64,000 bases of DNA from Clostridium massiliamazoniense (GTDB lineage Bacteria; Bacillota; Clostridia; Clostridiales; Clostridiaceae): positions 62,001 to 126,000 of the forward strand of contig NZ_LN879467.1 of NCBI RefSeq assembly GCF_001403635.1, given 5' to 3'. Position 1 is the stretch's first letter. Every line of letters begins with the position of its first letter. Shown in pieces: positions 35,351 to 44,724 of the stretch. Below the pieces are notes generated by a model. The model was not told the DNA's origin. It was given only the letters and a program-made list of their open reading frames with translations, and did no database searches. The translations under genes were made by a program, and so were the position numbers.

Positions 35351-37246
35351 ATGAAGTTTAAAAAAATTATAGCAATGACTGTATTTTTATCTAGTGTTGG
35401 TCTTATAACACCAGCTTACGCGGAAGAAGTTAACATAAAAACAGAGAATAGTATTGAAGCTATATCAGTAAGTAAATCTGAATCAAAATTTGGTGTTGGT
35501 CAAGGAATTCTTTGGCCAGAGCAAGTAAATGCACCTTTTGTAGATATGGTAGCATGGGTAAATAAACCAGATTACAATAATAATGGTGTTGCAGATTTAG
35601 AGCGTATTTCTATGGATACAGGTGTTAAATTTTTTAATTTAGGATTTATAAATTCAACGGGAAAAGGTGTTGTTGACGGTAAAATAGACTGGGGATGGGG
35701 TGGTTACACCGTATTGAGTGAAGCTAATGGAAAAAATGACAGTCAATATTTAGGAATAAAACAATCAATAAAAGAATTAAGAAATTTAGGTGGAGATGTT
35801 ACTATTTCCTTTGGAGGACTTAATGGTGTTCCTTTTTGGTCAGCTACTCAAGATGTAGATGTTCTTTATAATACTTATTTAGATATAGTTGAAGGATATG
35901 GATTAACTAGATTAGATTTAGATATTGAAGGTGGGGCTCAAAACAAGGAAAATAACAGGGCAAATGCAAAGGTAATAAAAAAATTACAAGAAAAGACAGG
36001 AGTTAAGGTTGTATTAACTTTACCAGTTTTACCAAGTGGGTTAACAGATGTTCAATTAAATGTATTAGAAGTATACTTAAGTGAAGGTGTTGATGTTGAA
36101 GTAGTAAATTTAATGACAATGTGTTATGGAAGTGGAACTCTTTTACCGGGTGAAAACTATGGTACTGGATCTTTAAGAGCAGTAGACAGTACAATGGAAC
36201 AATTAAAAACTTCTTACAAAAAATTTGCTAATAAAACATTAACTACGGAACAAGCTTATGCTCTTCTTGGAACTACTCCATCTATAGGCTATGAAGGTGC
36301 TGGACATCCAATTTTCACTAAAGAATGGTCAAAATTAATAGTTGATCATGCTAAGGAAAAAAATCTTGCAATGACTTCCTTCTGGTCTATGAATAGAGAT
36401 GCACAATTAACTCCTAATGAAGGTGTTAATAGTCAGTATGAATTTACTAATATATTTAAAGAATTTGGTGGCACTCCAACAGATACAGATAGAAAACCTG
36501 TTATAATAGGTGCAGAAAATATAACTATAAATAAGGGAGATAAATTTAATCCAATGACTGGCGTAAGTGCTAATGATAAGGAAGATGGAGATTTAACTAG
36601 TAAGATAAAAGTTTTAGGAGAGGTAGATATAAATAAAGAGGGAGAATACAAATTAACTTATTCAGTTGCTGATAGTTTTGGAAATATATCAACTGTTACT
36701 AGAGTTGTAAGTGTTATAGATCTTAGTAATGGTGAAAAATTTGATTTTAATTTTGAAGTAACCCAAGATTGGGGTAGTGGTGGTAGCTATAAAATGACTT
36801 TAAAAAATAACACAGGAAAAGATATAACTGGAGGTTGGAAAGTAGAACTTGAATTTGATAAAAAGCTAAATAGCTATTGGAACGGTGGATTTAGTGCTAA
36901 TGGTAATATATATACCTTTACTAATTCTAGTTGGAATACAGAATGGAAAGCTGGAGAAACAATAACAATTGAGGGAGCTTGTCAAGGTGGAATAGGAGGT
37001 AGTAAACCTACTAAAATAAAAGTAAATGGCTCACCTATAATTAATAATGGTGATTCTATAGAGAAATCAGAAACTTCTGACAATAGTAATAGAGATAATA
37101 CTTTAACTAATTGGAAATCTAACGTAAGTTACAAAAAAGGTGATGTAGTTAAATTTAATGAAAAAACATACCAATGTATTCAAGGGCATACATCTCTAAA
37201 TGGTTGGGAACCTACAGCAGCTCTTTCATTATGGAAAGTTAAATAG
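35351..37246 (+). CDS. secreted GH18 chitinase with Ig-like, CBM2 and CBM5/12 modules
   Basis: Signal peptide 1-24 (cleavage after AYA). GH18 barrel about 45-375, with SFGG (153-156) and the catalytic LDLDIEGG (D189, D191, proton donor E193) and MTMCYG. An Ig-like/DUF5011 module (about 383-455, VSANDKEDGDLTSKIKV), a CBM2-type module (about 462-565, GGWKVELEFDKKLNSYWNGG) and a C-terminal CBM5/12 chitin-binding module (about 588-631, WKSNVSYKKGDVVKFNEKTY) follow. Secreted degradation of chitin-like polymers. Domain set resembles the chitinases of C. paraputrificum. GGAGGGG 6 bases before ATG. Confidence 0.93.
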   Translation: MKFKKIIAMTVFLSSVGLITPAYAEEVNIKTENSIEAISVSKSESKFGVGQGILWPEQVNAPFVDMVAWVNKPDYNNNGVADLERISMDTGVKFFNLGFINSTGKGVVDGKIDWGWGGYTVLSEANGKNDSQYLGIKQSIKELRNLGGDVTISFGGLNGVPFWSATQDVDVLYNTYLDIVEGYGLTRLDLDIEGGAQNKENNRANAKVIKKLQEKTGVKVVLTLPVLPSGLTDVQLNVLEVYLSEGVDVEVVNLMTMCYGSGTLLPGENYGTGSLRAVDSTMEQLKTSYKKFANKTLTTEQAYALLGTTPSIGYEGAGHPIFTKEWSKLIVDHAKEKNLAMTSFWSMNRDAQLTPNEGVNSQYEFTNIFKEFGGTPTDTDRKPVIIGAENITINKGDKFNPMTGVSANDKEDGDLTSKIKVLGEVDINKEGEYKLTYSVADSFGNISTVTRVVSVIDLSNGEKFDFNFEVTQDWGSGGSYKMTLKNNTGKDITGGWKVELEFDKKLNSYWNGGFSANGNIYTFTNSSWNTEWKAGETITIEGACQGGIGGSKPTKIKVNGSPIINNGDSIEKSETSDNSNRDNTLTNWKSNVSYKKGDVVKFNEKTYQCIQGHTSLNGWEPTAALSLWKVK

Positions 37247-37260
37247 TAAGTATAATAATA

Positions 37261-37311
37261 AAGGGACTACCTAGAAGAATATTAATTTTCTTCTAGGATA
37301 GTCCCTTTTTA
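37261..37311 (+). terminator. terminator after chitinase gene
   Basis: AAGGGACTACCTAGAAGAA / TTCTTCTAGGATAGTCCCTT long stem, then TTT. Confidence 0.93.
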
Positions 37312-37410
37312 AATATACTGTATAAAGTAAAACTTTACTATTAATCTTTTATTTAAATGTAAATAGTATTATAATTGTTAGGAATGTTAACTTAATGGGA
37401 GGGAAAAGGT

Positions 37411-37839
37411 ATGACATGGTTTTTTTATGCTATATTAGCTGCAATTTCTGCAAGCTTTGTAACTATATTTTCTAAATTAGGAATAAATAATTTAAGCCCA
37501 TCTTTAGCTGCAACTGTAAAAGCTATAATAATGGCTGTATTTTTAATAGGAGTTTCTGTAGTTAGAGGAGACTTTGTAAATTTCACTACAGAAATAATAA
37601 ACTATAAGAAGGACTTTTTATTTTTAATATTAACAGGGGTTTGTGGAGCTTTATCATGGCTTTTTATGAATATTGCATTAAAGTATGGGAAAGTTACGCA
37701 AGTTGCCCCAATAGATAAATTATCTGTAGTTATTACAGTTATTGTATCAATATTAATATTTAAGGAGTCCATATCTATAAAAGGAATGTTTGGTGTTATA
37801 CTTATAGCAGTAGGGTCAATTTTAGTAGCACTATATTAA
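37411..37839 (+). CDS. single-domain EamA/DMT transporter
   Basis: 142 residues and five hydrophobic helices forming one EamA unit: FSKLGINNLSPSLAATVKAI and LSWLFMNIALKYGKVTQVAP are the conserved parts. Proteins with a single EamA unit work as dimers; substrate unknown. AGGGA upstream of the ATG. The next gene begins 17 bases later and is likely co-transcribed. Confidence 0.88.
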   Translation: MTWFFYAILAAISASFVTIFSKLGINNLSPSLAATVKAIIMAVFLIGVSVVRGDFVNFTTEIINYKKDFLFLILTGVCGALSWLFMNIALKYGKVTQVAPIDKLSVVITVIVSILIFKESISIKGMFGVILIAVGSILVALY

Positions 37840-37856
37840 TTTAACAGGAGGGCTCA

Positions 37857-38665
37857 ATGATTGAATTATTTAAGTTCACAATAATATCAACAGTAGGTAT
37901 TGTAGGTTCTTTTATAGTATTAGGTTTTCTATTAGGCATAATAGAACAACAAACAGAAAGAAATTTATACTTTAAGTTTGGAAATAAAGCTATTATAATT
38001 ACTGGAATTTTAGGGACAACCATACATGAAATAGGTCATTATATAATGTGTAAATTATTTTTTCATAAGGTTACAGATATAAAACTTTTTTCTTTGAGAA
38101 TAGAAGGAAATGAATTAGGACATGTTTCTCATTCATATAATAAAAAAATATCTATCAAAGAATCGGAAACTTTTTTATAGGAATTGGTCCATTAATCTTT
38201 GGAACTTTTGTAATGATATTATTTTTTAAAATATTATTGCCGGAAAGTTTTCATAATACAATTTCTAATTTTAACTTAGAAAGTTATATGAATTTATCTA
38301 AAAATTTTAACTTAGTAAATTTTCTAATAGATTTATTAAAAGATGCTATGTTATTATTATTATCCATATTTAAATTATCTAATATTATTTCATTAAAATT
38401 TTGGATATTTTTATTTATTGCAATATCAATAAGTACTCATATGTCACTTAGTAGAGCAGATTTGAAAAATTCTTTTGATGGAATAGTATTTATATTTATA
38501 ATTAACTTTATAGTAAGCTTTATTGTTACTGTTTTTAATATCAATATAGCCACTTTAACTTCAGTGATTTTGTTATATAATATATTAATTTTTGTATTTT
38601 TACTTTTTGCTATTATATTTTCAATTATCGGTTTTATAATTTCTTTTATAATAAAAGTTATATAA
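37857..38665 (+). pseudogene. HExxH membrane protein (M50-like), frameshifted at T6
   Basis: The first frame (37857-38180) encodes two membrane helices with a zinc-protease motif TTIHEIGHYIMCKLFF, the HExxH being inside a hydrophobic segment as in intramembrane M50-like peptidases, and ends after ESETFL. Adding one T to the run of six at 38171-38176 continues directly into FIGIGPLIFGTFVMILFFKI and four more helices in the second frame up to 38665. The restored product is about 270 residues. AGGAGGG precedes the ATG. Either inactive gene, assembly error or slippage. Confidence 0.78.
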
Positions 38666-38704
38666 AAAAGGGATGTATCTATAATTTGATACATCCCTTT
38701 TTTA
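38664..38704. terminator. bidirectional terminator (GATGTATC hairpin family)
   Basis: AAAAAAGGGATGTATC / GATACATCCCTTTTTT; A-tract and T-tract on both sides serve both convergent genes. Confidence 0.93.
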
Positions 38705-38716
38705 AGTTATTAAGAC

Positions 38717-41047
38717 CTATTTATCAAATAATAAATTTAATACTTTCTCACCAGCTTTTCTATTCTTACCTTTGTAAGGGAAACAATGTATATGAATAGC
38801 TGGATTAAAGTTAAGTTCAATTATTCCATAGTTATCTTCAGTGGCAGGTTCTGATATGTCTTGTAACATAATATCTATTCCTGTTATTTTAGCATTTAAA
38901 GCTTTTGCAGCATTAATTGCTATATCTTTATAGCTTTGATGCATTTCATCAGTGAAATCTAAACTATCTCCACCAGTACTTATATTTGAATTTTCTCTTA
39001 AATAAACTGTTTCATCCTTTTTAGGAACATAATCAAAATCTAAACCTTGATTTTTTAAGAATAAAGCTTCTAAGTCTCCAAGTTTAATTTTTTCTAATGG
39101 TTTTACATAACCTTTTCCTCTTAAAGGATCTTGATTTTTTATTTCAACTAATTGTCTTATATTAGAAGTTCCATCTCCTGTTACATTAGCTGGAACTCTA
39201 TGAAGTATCCCAACTACTTCATAATCAACAACTAAAAATCTATATTCTTTACCAGGTATAAATTCTTCTATAAGAATTGATTTATCTTCGCTAAAAGCAA
39301 TATCAATAGCCTTAGAGAAATCATCTAAAGAATATTTGTTCTTAAATATTGATATTCCTAAACCAAAGTTTGTTGTTTTAGGTTTGATAACTATTGGTTT
39401 ATCTTTATATAATTCAAAATCACCTAATGCCTCTTCTTTATTAATATAGTGATTTCCTTTTGGAACTCTTACATTATTTCTTTTTAGAACGGTTTTAGTT
39501 ACCTCTTTATTTTCCATAACTAATGCTGTAATATAACTATCTACAGAAGTTTTAGTTGCTTGTTTTACATATTCTTTTTTTCCATTGAAAGATAATTCTA
39601 TAAAGTTTTCAACTCTATCTAAAATATCAAATGATATTCCTCTTTTAATAGCATCTCTTACTAAAATTTGTGTTGATAATTCTAAATCCTCAAAACCTCT
39701 TAGTGAAAATGGTCTAGATTTTGAAAGTTCAAGAGATTCCTTCGCTACTTCAAGATGAAAACCTATAAAGCTATTACTTTTTATTTCTCTTTTTATTTTA
39801 TTAGCTGTTAAGTTTTCAGGGTTTAAAATCATTTCCTTAGCTTCTTCAAAAATAAGTTTATAATCCTCTGTTAAGATATTTAATGATTTTAATAGTTCTT
39901 CAACTTCATTTAATAAATTAATAGCTTTGTTTTTGAATTCACTATTTTTATTGTTTATACCTTCGTTAAAATCTTTTATTTCTTGTTTTTGCATGTCACT
40001 TATTTCTTGTAATTTCTTATTAAAATCATCTTTTGAAATTCCAGAATTATTTTTAAATGCCATATATATAATGAAGCCATGAAGTAGTTTTAAAGTTTTA
40101 AGTGAAACACCAAATTCAGTTAAAGGATTTAAGTCTAAAAATCTAAATTCTAGATATTCTATACCATTATTTATTAATGAATCTAAATCTTGATTGTCTT
40201 TAGGATTTTTAAGTCTTATATGACTGTAATATTCCTTTTCATTATATAAGACTCCATCAGCAATTATTTTTCTTAAATCTGATACATATTCTTCAAGTGA
40301 ATTATAGGAAACAAAGAAATCTTCTTTATTTTTATATCCACAACGACTAGTTCTTAAAGAGTTTATATGCTTAAAATAAACACTATTATCTTCAAATTTT
40401 TCAGCTGAGTTTACGCACTTTTCTATATAAGTGTTATGGAATACTGGGCTAGCCCCTGTTAAGTAATTTAAAATCCATTCGTATTCAAAGAAGTTTCTAG
40501 ATAAATTTAAATATAAATTATTTTTAAAATCTTTAAGAGAATCATATTCTTTGGATTCTTCAAATAATAATTTTATAAAATCATCTTTAAATGAAAAATT
40601 AAAATGTATCCCTGAAAGTAATTGTCTTTTTTTACTGTATTTTGTGACAAGGTATTTTCTATAAGTTTCAGCCTCTGTACCATTAAAATCAGCTATAGGG
40701 ATTAAATTTTCTTCTGGAACTATTGGAGGATTACTTTGTGGCCATAGAACTTCATCTTTAAGTTCTATAGAAACTATATCATTTAATGCTCCCATAAACT
40801 CATAAACTTCATTAATACTATCACATGTTGGAGTAACCATTTCTACTTGGCTTTCTGAAAAATCTGTTTTTATATAAGGATTATTCCACTTATCTCCAAA
40901 CTTCTTAGGATGTTTTGTTAGAGCTAATGTTCCATCTAAATTTACTCTTAAATTTTCTTTTTCTAACCCAAAGTTACATTTACTTAAATAATGGGTTAAA
41001 TTTTTATTGTTTATTATTTCAATTAAATTTTCTCTATATTTTTGCAT
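38717..41047 (-). CDS. gshAB: bifunctional glutamate-cysteine ligase/glutathione synthetase
   Basis: 776 residues, the length of GshAB (GshF). The N-terminal 450 residues form the GshA-type ligase (FGLEKENLRVNLDGTLALTK, FSESQVEMVTPTCDSINEVY, GIHFNFSF), joining Glu and Cys; the C-terminal 290 residues are an ATP-grasp synthetase adding Gly (IVIKPKTTNFGLGISIFKNK, ILIEEFIPGKEYRFLVVDYE, ITGIDIMLQDI, IIELNFNPAIHIHCFP). The enzyme makes glutathione in the cytosol from one polypeptide. ATG preceded by GGAGATG. The gene is alone, transcribed on the minus strand, with a strong shared terminator. Confidence 0.96.
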   Translation of the reverse strand: MQKYRENLIEIINNKNLTHYLSKCNFGLEKENLRVNLDGTLALTKHPKKFGDKWNNPYIKTDFSESQVEMVTPTCDSINEVYEFMGALNDIVSIELKDEVLWPQSNPPIVPEENLIPIADFNGTEAETYRKYLVTKYSKKRQLLSGIHFNFSFKDDFIKLLFEESKEYDSLKDFKNNLYLNLSRNFFEYEWILNYLTGASPVFHNTYIEKCVNSAEKFEDNSVYFKHINSLRTSRCGYKNKEDFFVSYNSLEEYVSDLRKIIADGVLYNEKEYYSHIRLKNPKDNQDLDSLINNGIEYLEFRFLDLNPLTEFGVSLKTLKLLHGFIIYMAFKNNSGISKDDFNKKLQEISDMQKQEIKDFNEGINNKNSEFKNKAINLLNEVEELLKSLNILTEDYKLIFEEAKEMILNPENLTANKIKREIKSNSFIGFHLEVAKESLELSKSRPFSLRGFEDLELSTQILVRDAIKRGISFDILDRVENFIELSFNGKKEYVKQATKTSVDSYITALVMENKEVTKTVLKRNNVRVPKGNHYINKEEALGDFELYKDKPIVIKPKTTNFGLGISIFKNKYSLDDFSKAIDIAFSEDKSILIEEFIPGKEYRFLVVDYEVVGILHRVPANVTGDGTSNIRQLVEIKNQDPLRGKGYVKPLEKIKLGDLEALFLKNQGLDFDYVPKKDETVYLRENSNISTGGDSLDFTDEMHQSYKDIAINAAKALNAKITGIDIMLQDISEPATEDNYGIIELNFNPAIHIHCFPYKGKNRKAGEKVLNLLFDK

Positions 41048-41331
41048 TTAGCACATCTCCATATTCTTTCGTAAATTGTATTATCAAATCAATAATTAAA
41101 ATCATTACAACTTTCATAATAAAATATAGATGTAATTTTAAAGTACATTTATATTAGTTTTTTCTACATATGTAAAATATATAATAAGTTTTATACCCTG
41201 TCAATATTGAAGTTATAGCTATTAAGTGCATATATATATGTTTAATTTTAAATAACTGTTCAATGGTGTTAAAAATCATATAAATAGATAAATTTCTATA
41301 TAAATAGACTAAGTTATCTTAAAATTTACTT

Positions 41332-41472
41332 TTAATTTTTAGGTGAAGTAATAAAGGTTTCAATATATTTTATATTTAATATATTAAATATAATTACATA
41401 AGCTGTAAAAATTATGAAAATTGAGAAGAAAAAAAAGTAAATTAATTTTATTATAGTTTTAGATTCCTTCAA
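41332..41472 (-). CDS. possible 46-aa membrane peptide
   Basis: Starts at TTG with AAAAGGGGA 8 bases upstream; encodes MKESKTIIKLIYFFFFSIFI then IFTAYVIIFNILNIKYIETF and a short polar end. A long hydrophobic helix with basic N-terminus. Lies upstream of gshAB on the same strand, about 285 bases away. No family recognised, and AT-rich DNA easily gives such ORFs. Confidence 0.4.
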   Translation of the reverse strand: MKESKTIIKLIYFFFFSIFIIFTAYVIIFNILNIKYIETFITSPKN

Positions 41473-41497
41473 ATTAAAACATCCCCTTTTGAAATGA

Positions 41498-41629
41498 TTA
41501 ATCTTAATTCAGGTGGAGTTTTAACTCCATCTGAATGCTTAGTCGTAGTTATCTAAAAGCGCGAGGATGTTTATTTCCTACTTATGTTAGGGGGATTACA
41601 GCCTCAAGCTATGAGATAGAATAAGTTTT
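41498..41629 (+). repeat. dispersed structured repeat, copy E
   Basis: Cleanest first hairpin, ATTCAGGTGGAGTT-TT-AACTCCATCTGAAT, then GCTTAGTCGTAGTTATCTAA, GCGAGGATGTTTATTTCC and GCTATGAGATAGAATAAG. It precedes the serine hydrolase gene by 88 bases. Confidence 0.82.
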
Positions 41630-41717
41630 AACATAATTTATGCTATATATACATAAATTGTATATATTGATTATATGTACTAGTTTTATAGGGGATTTTT
41701 ATAAGAGGGGGAGTTAT

Positions 41718-42728
41718 ATGATAACTAAAATAGAAAAAGCTATGGGTAAATTTAAAAATTTTAATGGGGTTGTTAAAATATGTTATGATGATAAACCAAT
41801 ATTTGAAAAGGCTTATGGCTATTCAGATAAGGAAAATAAAATAAAAAATACAGTAGATACAAAATTTTTAACTTGTTCTATTACTAAAATATTTACAGCA
41901 TTATCAATAATGAAACTTTATGAAGAGGAGCTTTTAGATATTGAAGATCCAGCTGTAAGATATTTAAATGATATAAATATTAATTGTATTGTTAAAATAA
42001 AAGATTTATTAGCTCATAAATCAGGAATTAATGATTTCATTATGTGTAGAAATGAAATTGATTTATATAAAGATTTATATCCAAAAGAATTATTAGAATT
42101 TATATTAAAAAAAGAAGGGCGTTTTTATCCTGGTGAAAACACTTTATATAGTAATACTGGATATTTAATTTTGACTTTAATCATAGAAAAAGTAACAGGA
42201 AGATTTTATGAAGATTATATAAAAGAAAATTTCTTTACTCCACTTGAAATGAATCAAAGTTCATTTTATGGTGATAATAATGATATGGCAATAGGTTATA
42301 TTAATAAAAGAAAAGTTGCTTTATTTTCTTCTACAGTCTTTTATGGCTCAGGAAATATAATTTCTACAGTAAATGACTTATGGAAATTTATGAGTGCTGT
42401 AAAAAGTTATAAAATCGTTAGTAGAGAAACTTTAGAATTAATGACTGAAGTTCATGGATATACGGGACTTTATAAGTATGGTTATGGTTTTTTATTAAAT
42501 GATAATTTTAGAGAAAAGTCTATAGGACATAGCGGAACTTATCCAGTAGGATATAGCACTATAATAAATAGTTATGAAAATAGTAAAATAACAATTATAG
42601 TTCTCTCTAATGATATAAAACCAATTAAATTATTTATACCTGGTGTTGCCAATGCTTCCTTTATTGAAGGAACTATAATGGAAGAAATAACAGGAATGAA
42701 ACTAAATAAAATTTTTAAATGTATGTAG
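41718..42728 (+). CDS. class C beta-lactamase-fold serine hydrolase
   Basis: 336 residues of the beta-lactamase/esterase (PF00144) family. Active-site S54-x-x-K57 (SITK), Y144-S-N146 (LYSNTGYL) and HSG in IGHSGTYPVGYS near 295. No signal peptide. The family covers D,D-peptidases, esterases and unknowns, and in clostridia is usually an esterase-like housekeeping enzyme. The frame extends back to 41640, but GAGGGGG 6 bases before the ATG at 41718 fixes the start. Confidence 0.88.
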   Translation: MITKIEKAMGKFKNFNGVVKICYDDKPIFEKAYGYSDKENKIKNTVDTKFLTCSITKIFTALSIMKLYEEELLDIEDPAVRYLNDININCIVKIKDLLAHKSGINDFIMCRNEIDLYKDLYPKELLEFILKKEGRFYPGENTLYSNTGYLILTLIIEKVTGRFYEDYIKENFFTPLEMNQSSFYGDNNDMAIGYINKRKVALFSSTVFYGSGNIISTVNDLWKFMSAVKSYKIVSRETLELMTEVHGYTGLYKYGYGFLLNDNFREKSIGHSGTYPVGYSTIINSYENSKITIIVLSNDIKPIKLFIPGVANASFIEGTIMEEITGMKLNKIFKCM

Positions 42729-42906
42729 ATTAAAAATTTTATAAAAATTAATTTATTTATTTTATTAAAAGTATATTTCAAAACTCTATGATTATAAAAT
42801 TCTAAAATATTAAAATTAATGAATATAGTTCTATTGTTATAAAATTAAAATTGAATTAAAATAATAGTATATAGAAAAATAACTCTTATAAATGGAAGTG
42901 GTACAA

Positions 42907-43623
42907 GTGGATTCAGAAGAAAGAAAAGAATTAGATATAGGGGATATAACATTAAATTATTATGAACGTGGAAGTGGAAAAACTTTAATTTTTATTCACG
43001 GAAATGGACTTAGTAGCAAGGTTTTTAAAAAAATGTATATGTATTTTTCAAGATTTTATAGAGTTATAGCTATTGATACAAGAGGGCATGGCCTTAGTAA
43101 GTCAGGTAATATACCATATACAGTAAATTTACTTTCTGAAGATTTCATAAAATTTTGCAATATAAAAAATATAAAAAAAACATCTATCATAGGATATAGT
43201 GATGGTGGTAATATTGCATTAATGATAGCTAAAAAAGAGCCGACAATGATTGATAAACTAGTAGTTATTTCAGGCAATTATAAAGCTGAAGGAGTAAAAT
43301 TATGGTTTAAAACTTATGTATTAACATCAAAAATACCATTAATATTACTAAAAAGATTTTCTGAAAAAGCAAGGATTAAATTGTGGAGACTTAATTTAAT
43401 GATAAGAGATATAGGAATAAAAGATGAAGATTTAGCTTCTATAAATACTCCAACTTTAGTTATGTGTGCTGAATTTGATGTTATTTCTAAGAAACATACT
43501 GAAACTATACATAATTATATAAAAGGATCTATAATAAAACTTGTAGAACATTCAACGCATTTCAATATAGTATCTAAGGAAAATTCTCTTAAAATAATAG
43601 ATAAATTCTTAAAAGTGAATTAA
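42907..43623 (+). CDS. alpha/beta hydrolase, tandem paralogue 1
   Basis: Nucleophile S98 in GYSDGG, oxyanion HGNG (31-34), acid in CAEFDVIS and His in EHSTHFNIV: a complete alpha/beta hydrolase triad. The nearest ATG is 42892, but starting at GTG 42907 makes the N-terminus align residue for residue with the paralogue at 43824, and GGAAG sits 8 bases before it. About half of residues are shared with the paralogue (for example YYE, FIHGNG, AIDTRG/AIDSRG). Substrate unknown. Confidence 0.82.
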   Translation: MDSEERKELDIGDITLNYYERGSGKTLIFIHGNGLSSKVFKKMYMYFSRFYRVIAIDTRGHGLSKSGNIPYTVNLLSEDFIKFCNIKNIKKTSIIGYSDGGNIALMIAKKEPTMIDKLVVISGNYKAEGVKLWFKTYVLTSKIPLILLKRFSEKARIKLWRLNLMIRDIGIKDEDLASINTPTLVMCAEFDVISKKHTETIHNYIKGSIIKLVEHSTHFNIVSKENSLKIIDKFLKVN

Positions 43624-43747
43624 TGTAAATATGATGTTTTAAGTACAATATAATATGATATAATATAAATATAACAAATCTACATTAGATAAATAATCTA
43701 TATGGAGATTTGTTTTGTTTTGTAAAATATTATTAGTTAATAAATAT

Positions 43748-43790
43748 AAATAACTGTATTGAAACTGTATAAGCTTTAATACAGTTATTT
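43748..43790 (+). terminator. terminator-like hairpin
   Basis: AAATAACTGTATT / AATACAGTTATTT, following another imperfect hairpin (AACAAATCT / AGATTTGTT, 43674-43717, then TTTGTTTTG) that may end the first hydrolase transcript. Confidence 0.6.
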
Positions 43791-43823
43791 AATGATTGAA
43801 TTTAATAGAAAAGAAGTGAATAT

Positions 43824-44573
43824 ATGAAATTAGAGGGAAAAAAACAATTAGAAGTTGACGATATTATATTAAATTATTATGAAAAAGGAGAAGGAGATAC
43901 TATAATATTTATTCATGGAAATGGAATGAGTAGTAAGATTTTTTCTAAGATGTACTTTCATTTTTCTAAAAAGTATAATGTAATTGCCATTGATAGTAGG
44001 GGACAAGGGTTAAGTTCAGCAGGAAAAAAGCGTTATAGTTTATCATTATTTGCAGAGGATATAATTAAATTTTGTAGTATAAAAAAAATTAAAAAAGCAA
44101 TTGTTATAGGTTATAGTGATGGTGCTAATATAGCTCTTTTAATAGCAAAAAAAGCTCCAAAGCTAATAAAAAAAATGGTTGTGATTTCTGGGAATTTTGC
44201 TGTAAATGGAATACATACCTGGTTTATACTATTGATTAAAATATACAAAAAAATATTATTAAGTCTAAAAAAATATTATAGAAAATCAGAAAAGAAAATA
44301 TGGCTTTTAGATTTAATGTTAAAAGATATTGGTATTGAAGAAAATGACTTAAGAAATATTAATATTCCAACATTAATTTTATGTGCTGATCTTGATGTTG
44401 TTTATGATTTTCATACAATTACAATTCACAAAAATATAAAAGGATCTTTTTTAAGAAAAATACGAAATTGTACTCATGCAAACATAGTAAATAAAAAAAA
44501 TTCTTTAAAAGAAATTGATAAATTTCTTTTAAAGGATACAATAAAGGAAAATATGAGTGCTATTTCAGCCTAA
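43824..44573 (+). CDS. alpha/beta hydrolase, tandem paralogue 2
   Basis: Same fold and motifs as its upstream neighbour: HGNGMSSK, AIDSRGQGLS, S98 in GYSDGA, CADLDVVYDFHT with the acid, and final His in NCTHANI. A C-terminal extension of about ten residues is extra. AAAGAAGTG upstream of ATG. The two copies are separated by two hairpins, so each may have its own transcript. A recent tandem duplication followed by divergence is likely. Confidence 0.85.
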   Translation: MKLEGKKQLEVDDIILNYYEKGEGDTIIFIHGNGMSSKIFSKMYFHFSKKYNVIAIDSRGQGLSSAGKKRYSLSLFAEDIIKFCSIKKIKKAIVIGYSDGANIALLIAKKAPKLIKKMVVISGNFAVNGIHTWFILLIKIYKKILLSLKKYYRKSEKKIWLLDLMLKDIGIEENDLRNINIPTLILCADLDVVYDFHTITIHKNIKGSFLRKIRNCTHANIVNKKNSLKEIDKFLLKDTIKENMSAISA

Positions 44574-44663
44574 GTGAGAAATAAAAAAAGAATTTTAGAA
44601 AGGTTTGTTATGTTTTTGGTATATTCTAATAAATAGATTATTTAAGGTTAAGTACTAAATAAG

Positions 44664-44718
44664 TAATTGGACTGCTTCAAAAATAGGAATAAACTTCTCT
44701 TTGATTGCAATCCAATTA
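44664..44718. terminator. terminator-like nested hairpin between convergent genes
   Basis: AATTGGACTGC / GCAATCCAATT outer stem with TTCAAA / TTTGAT inside; member of the nested-hairpin family but without a long T-run. Confidence 0.55.
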
Positions 44719-44724
44719 TTTGAT

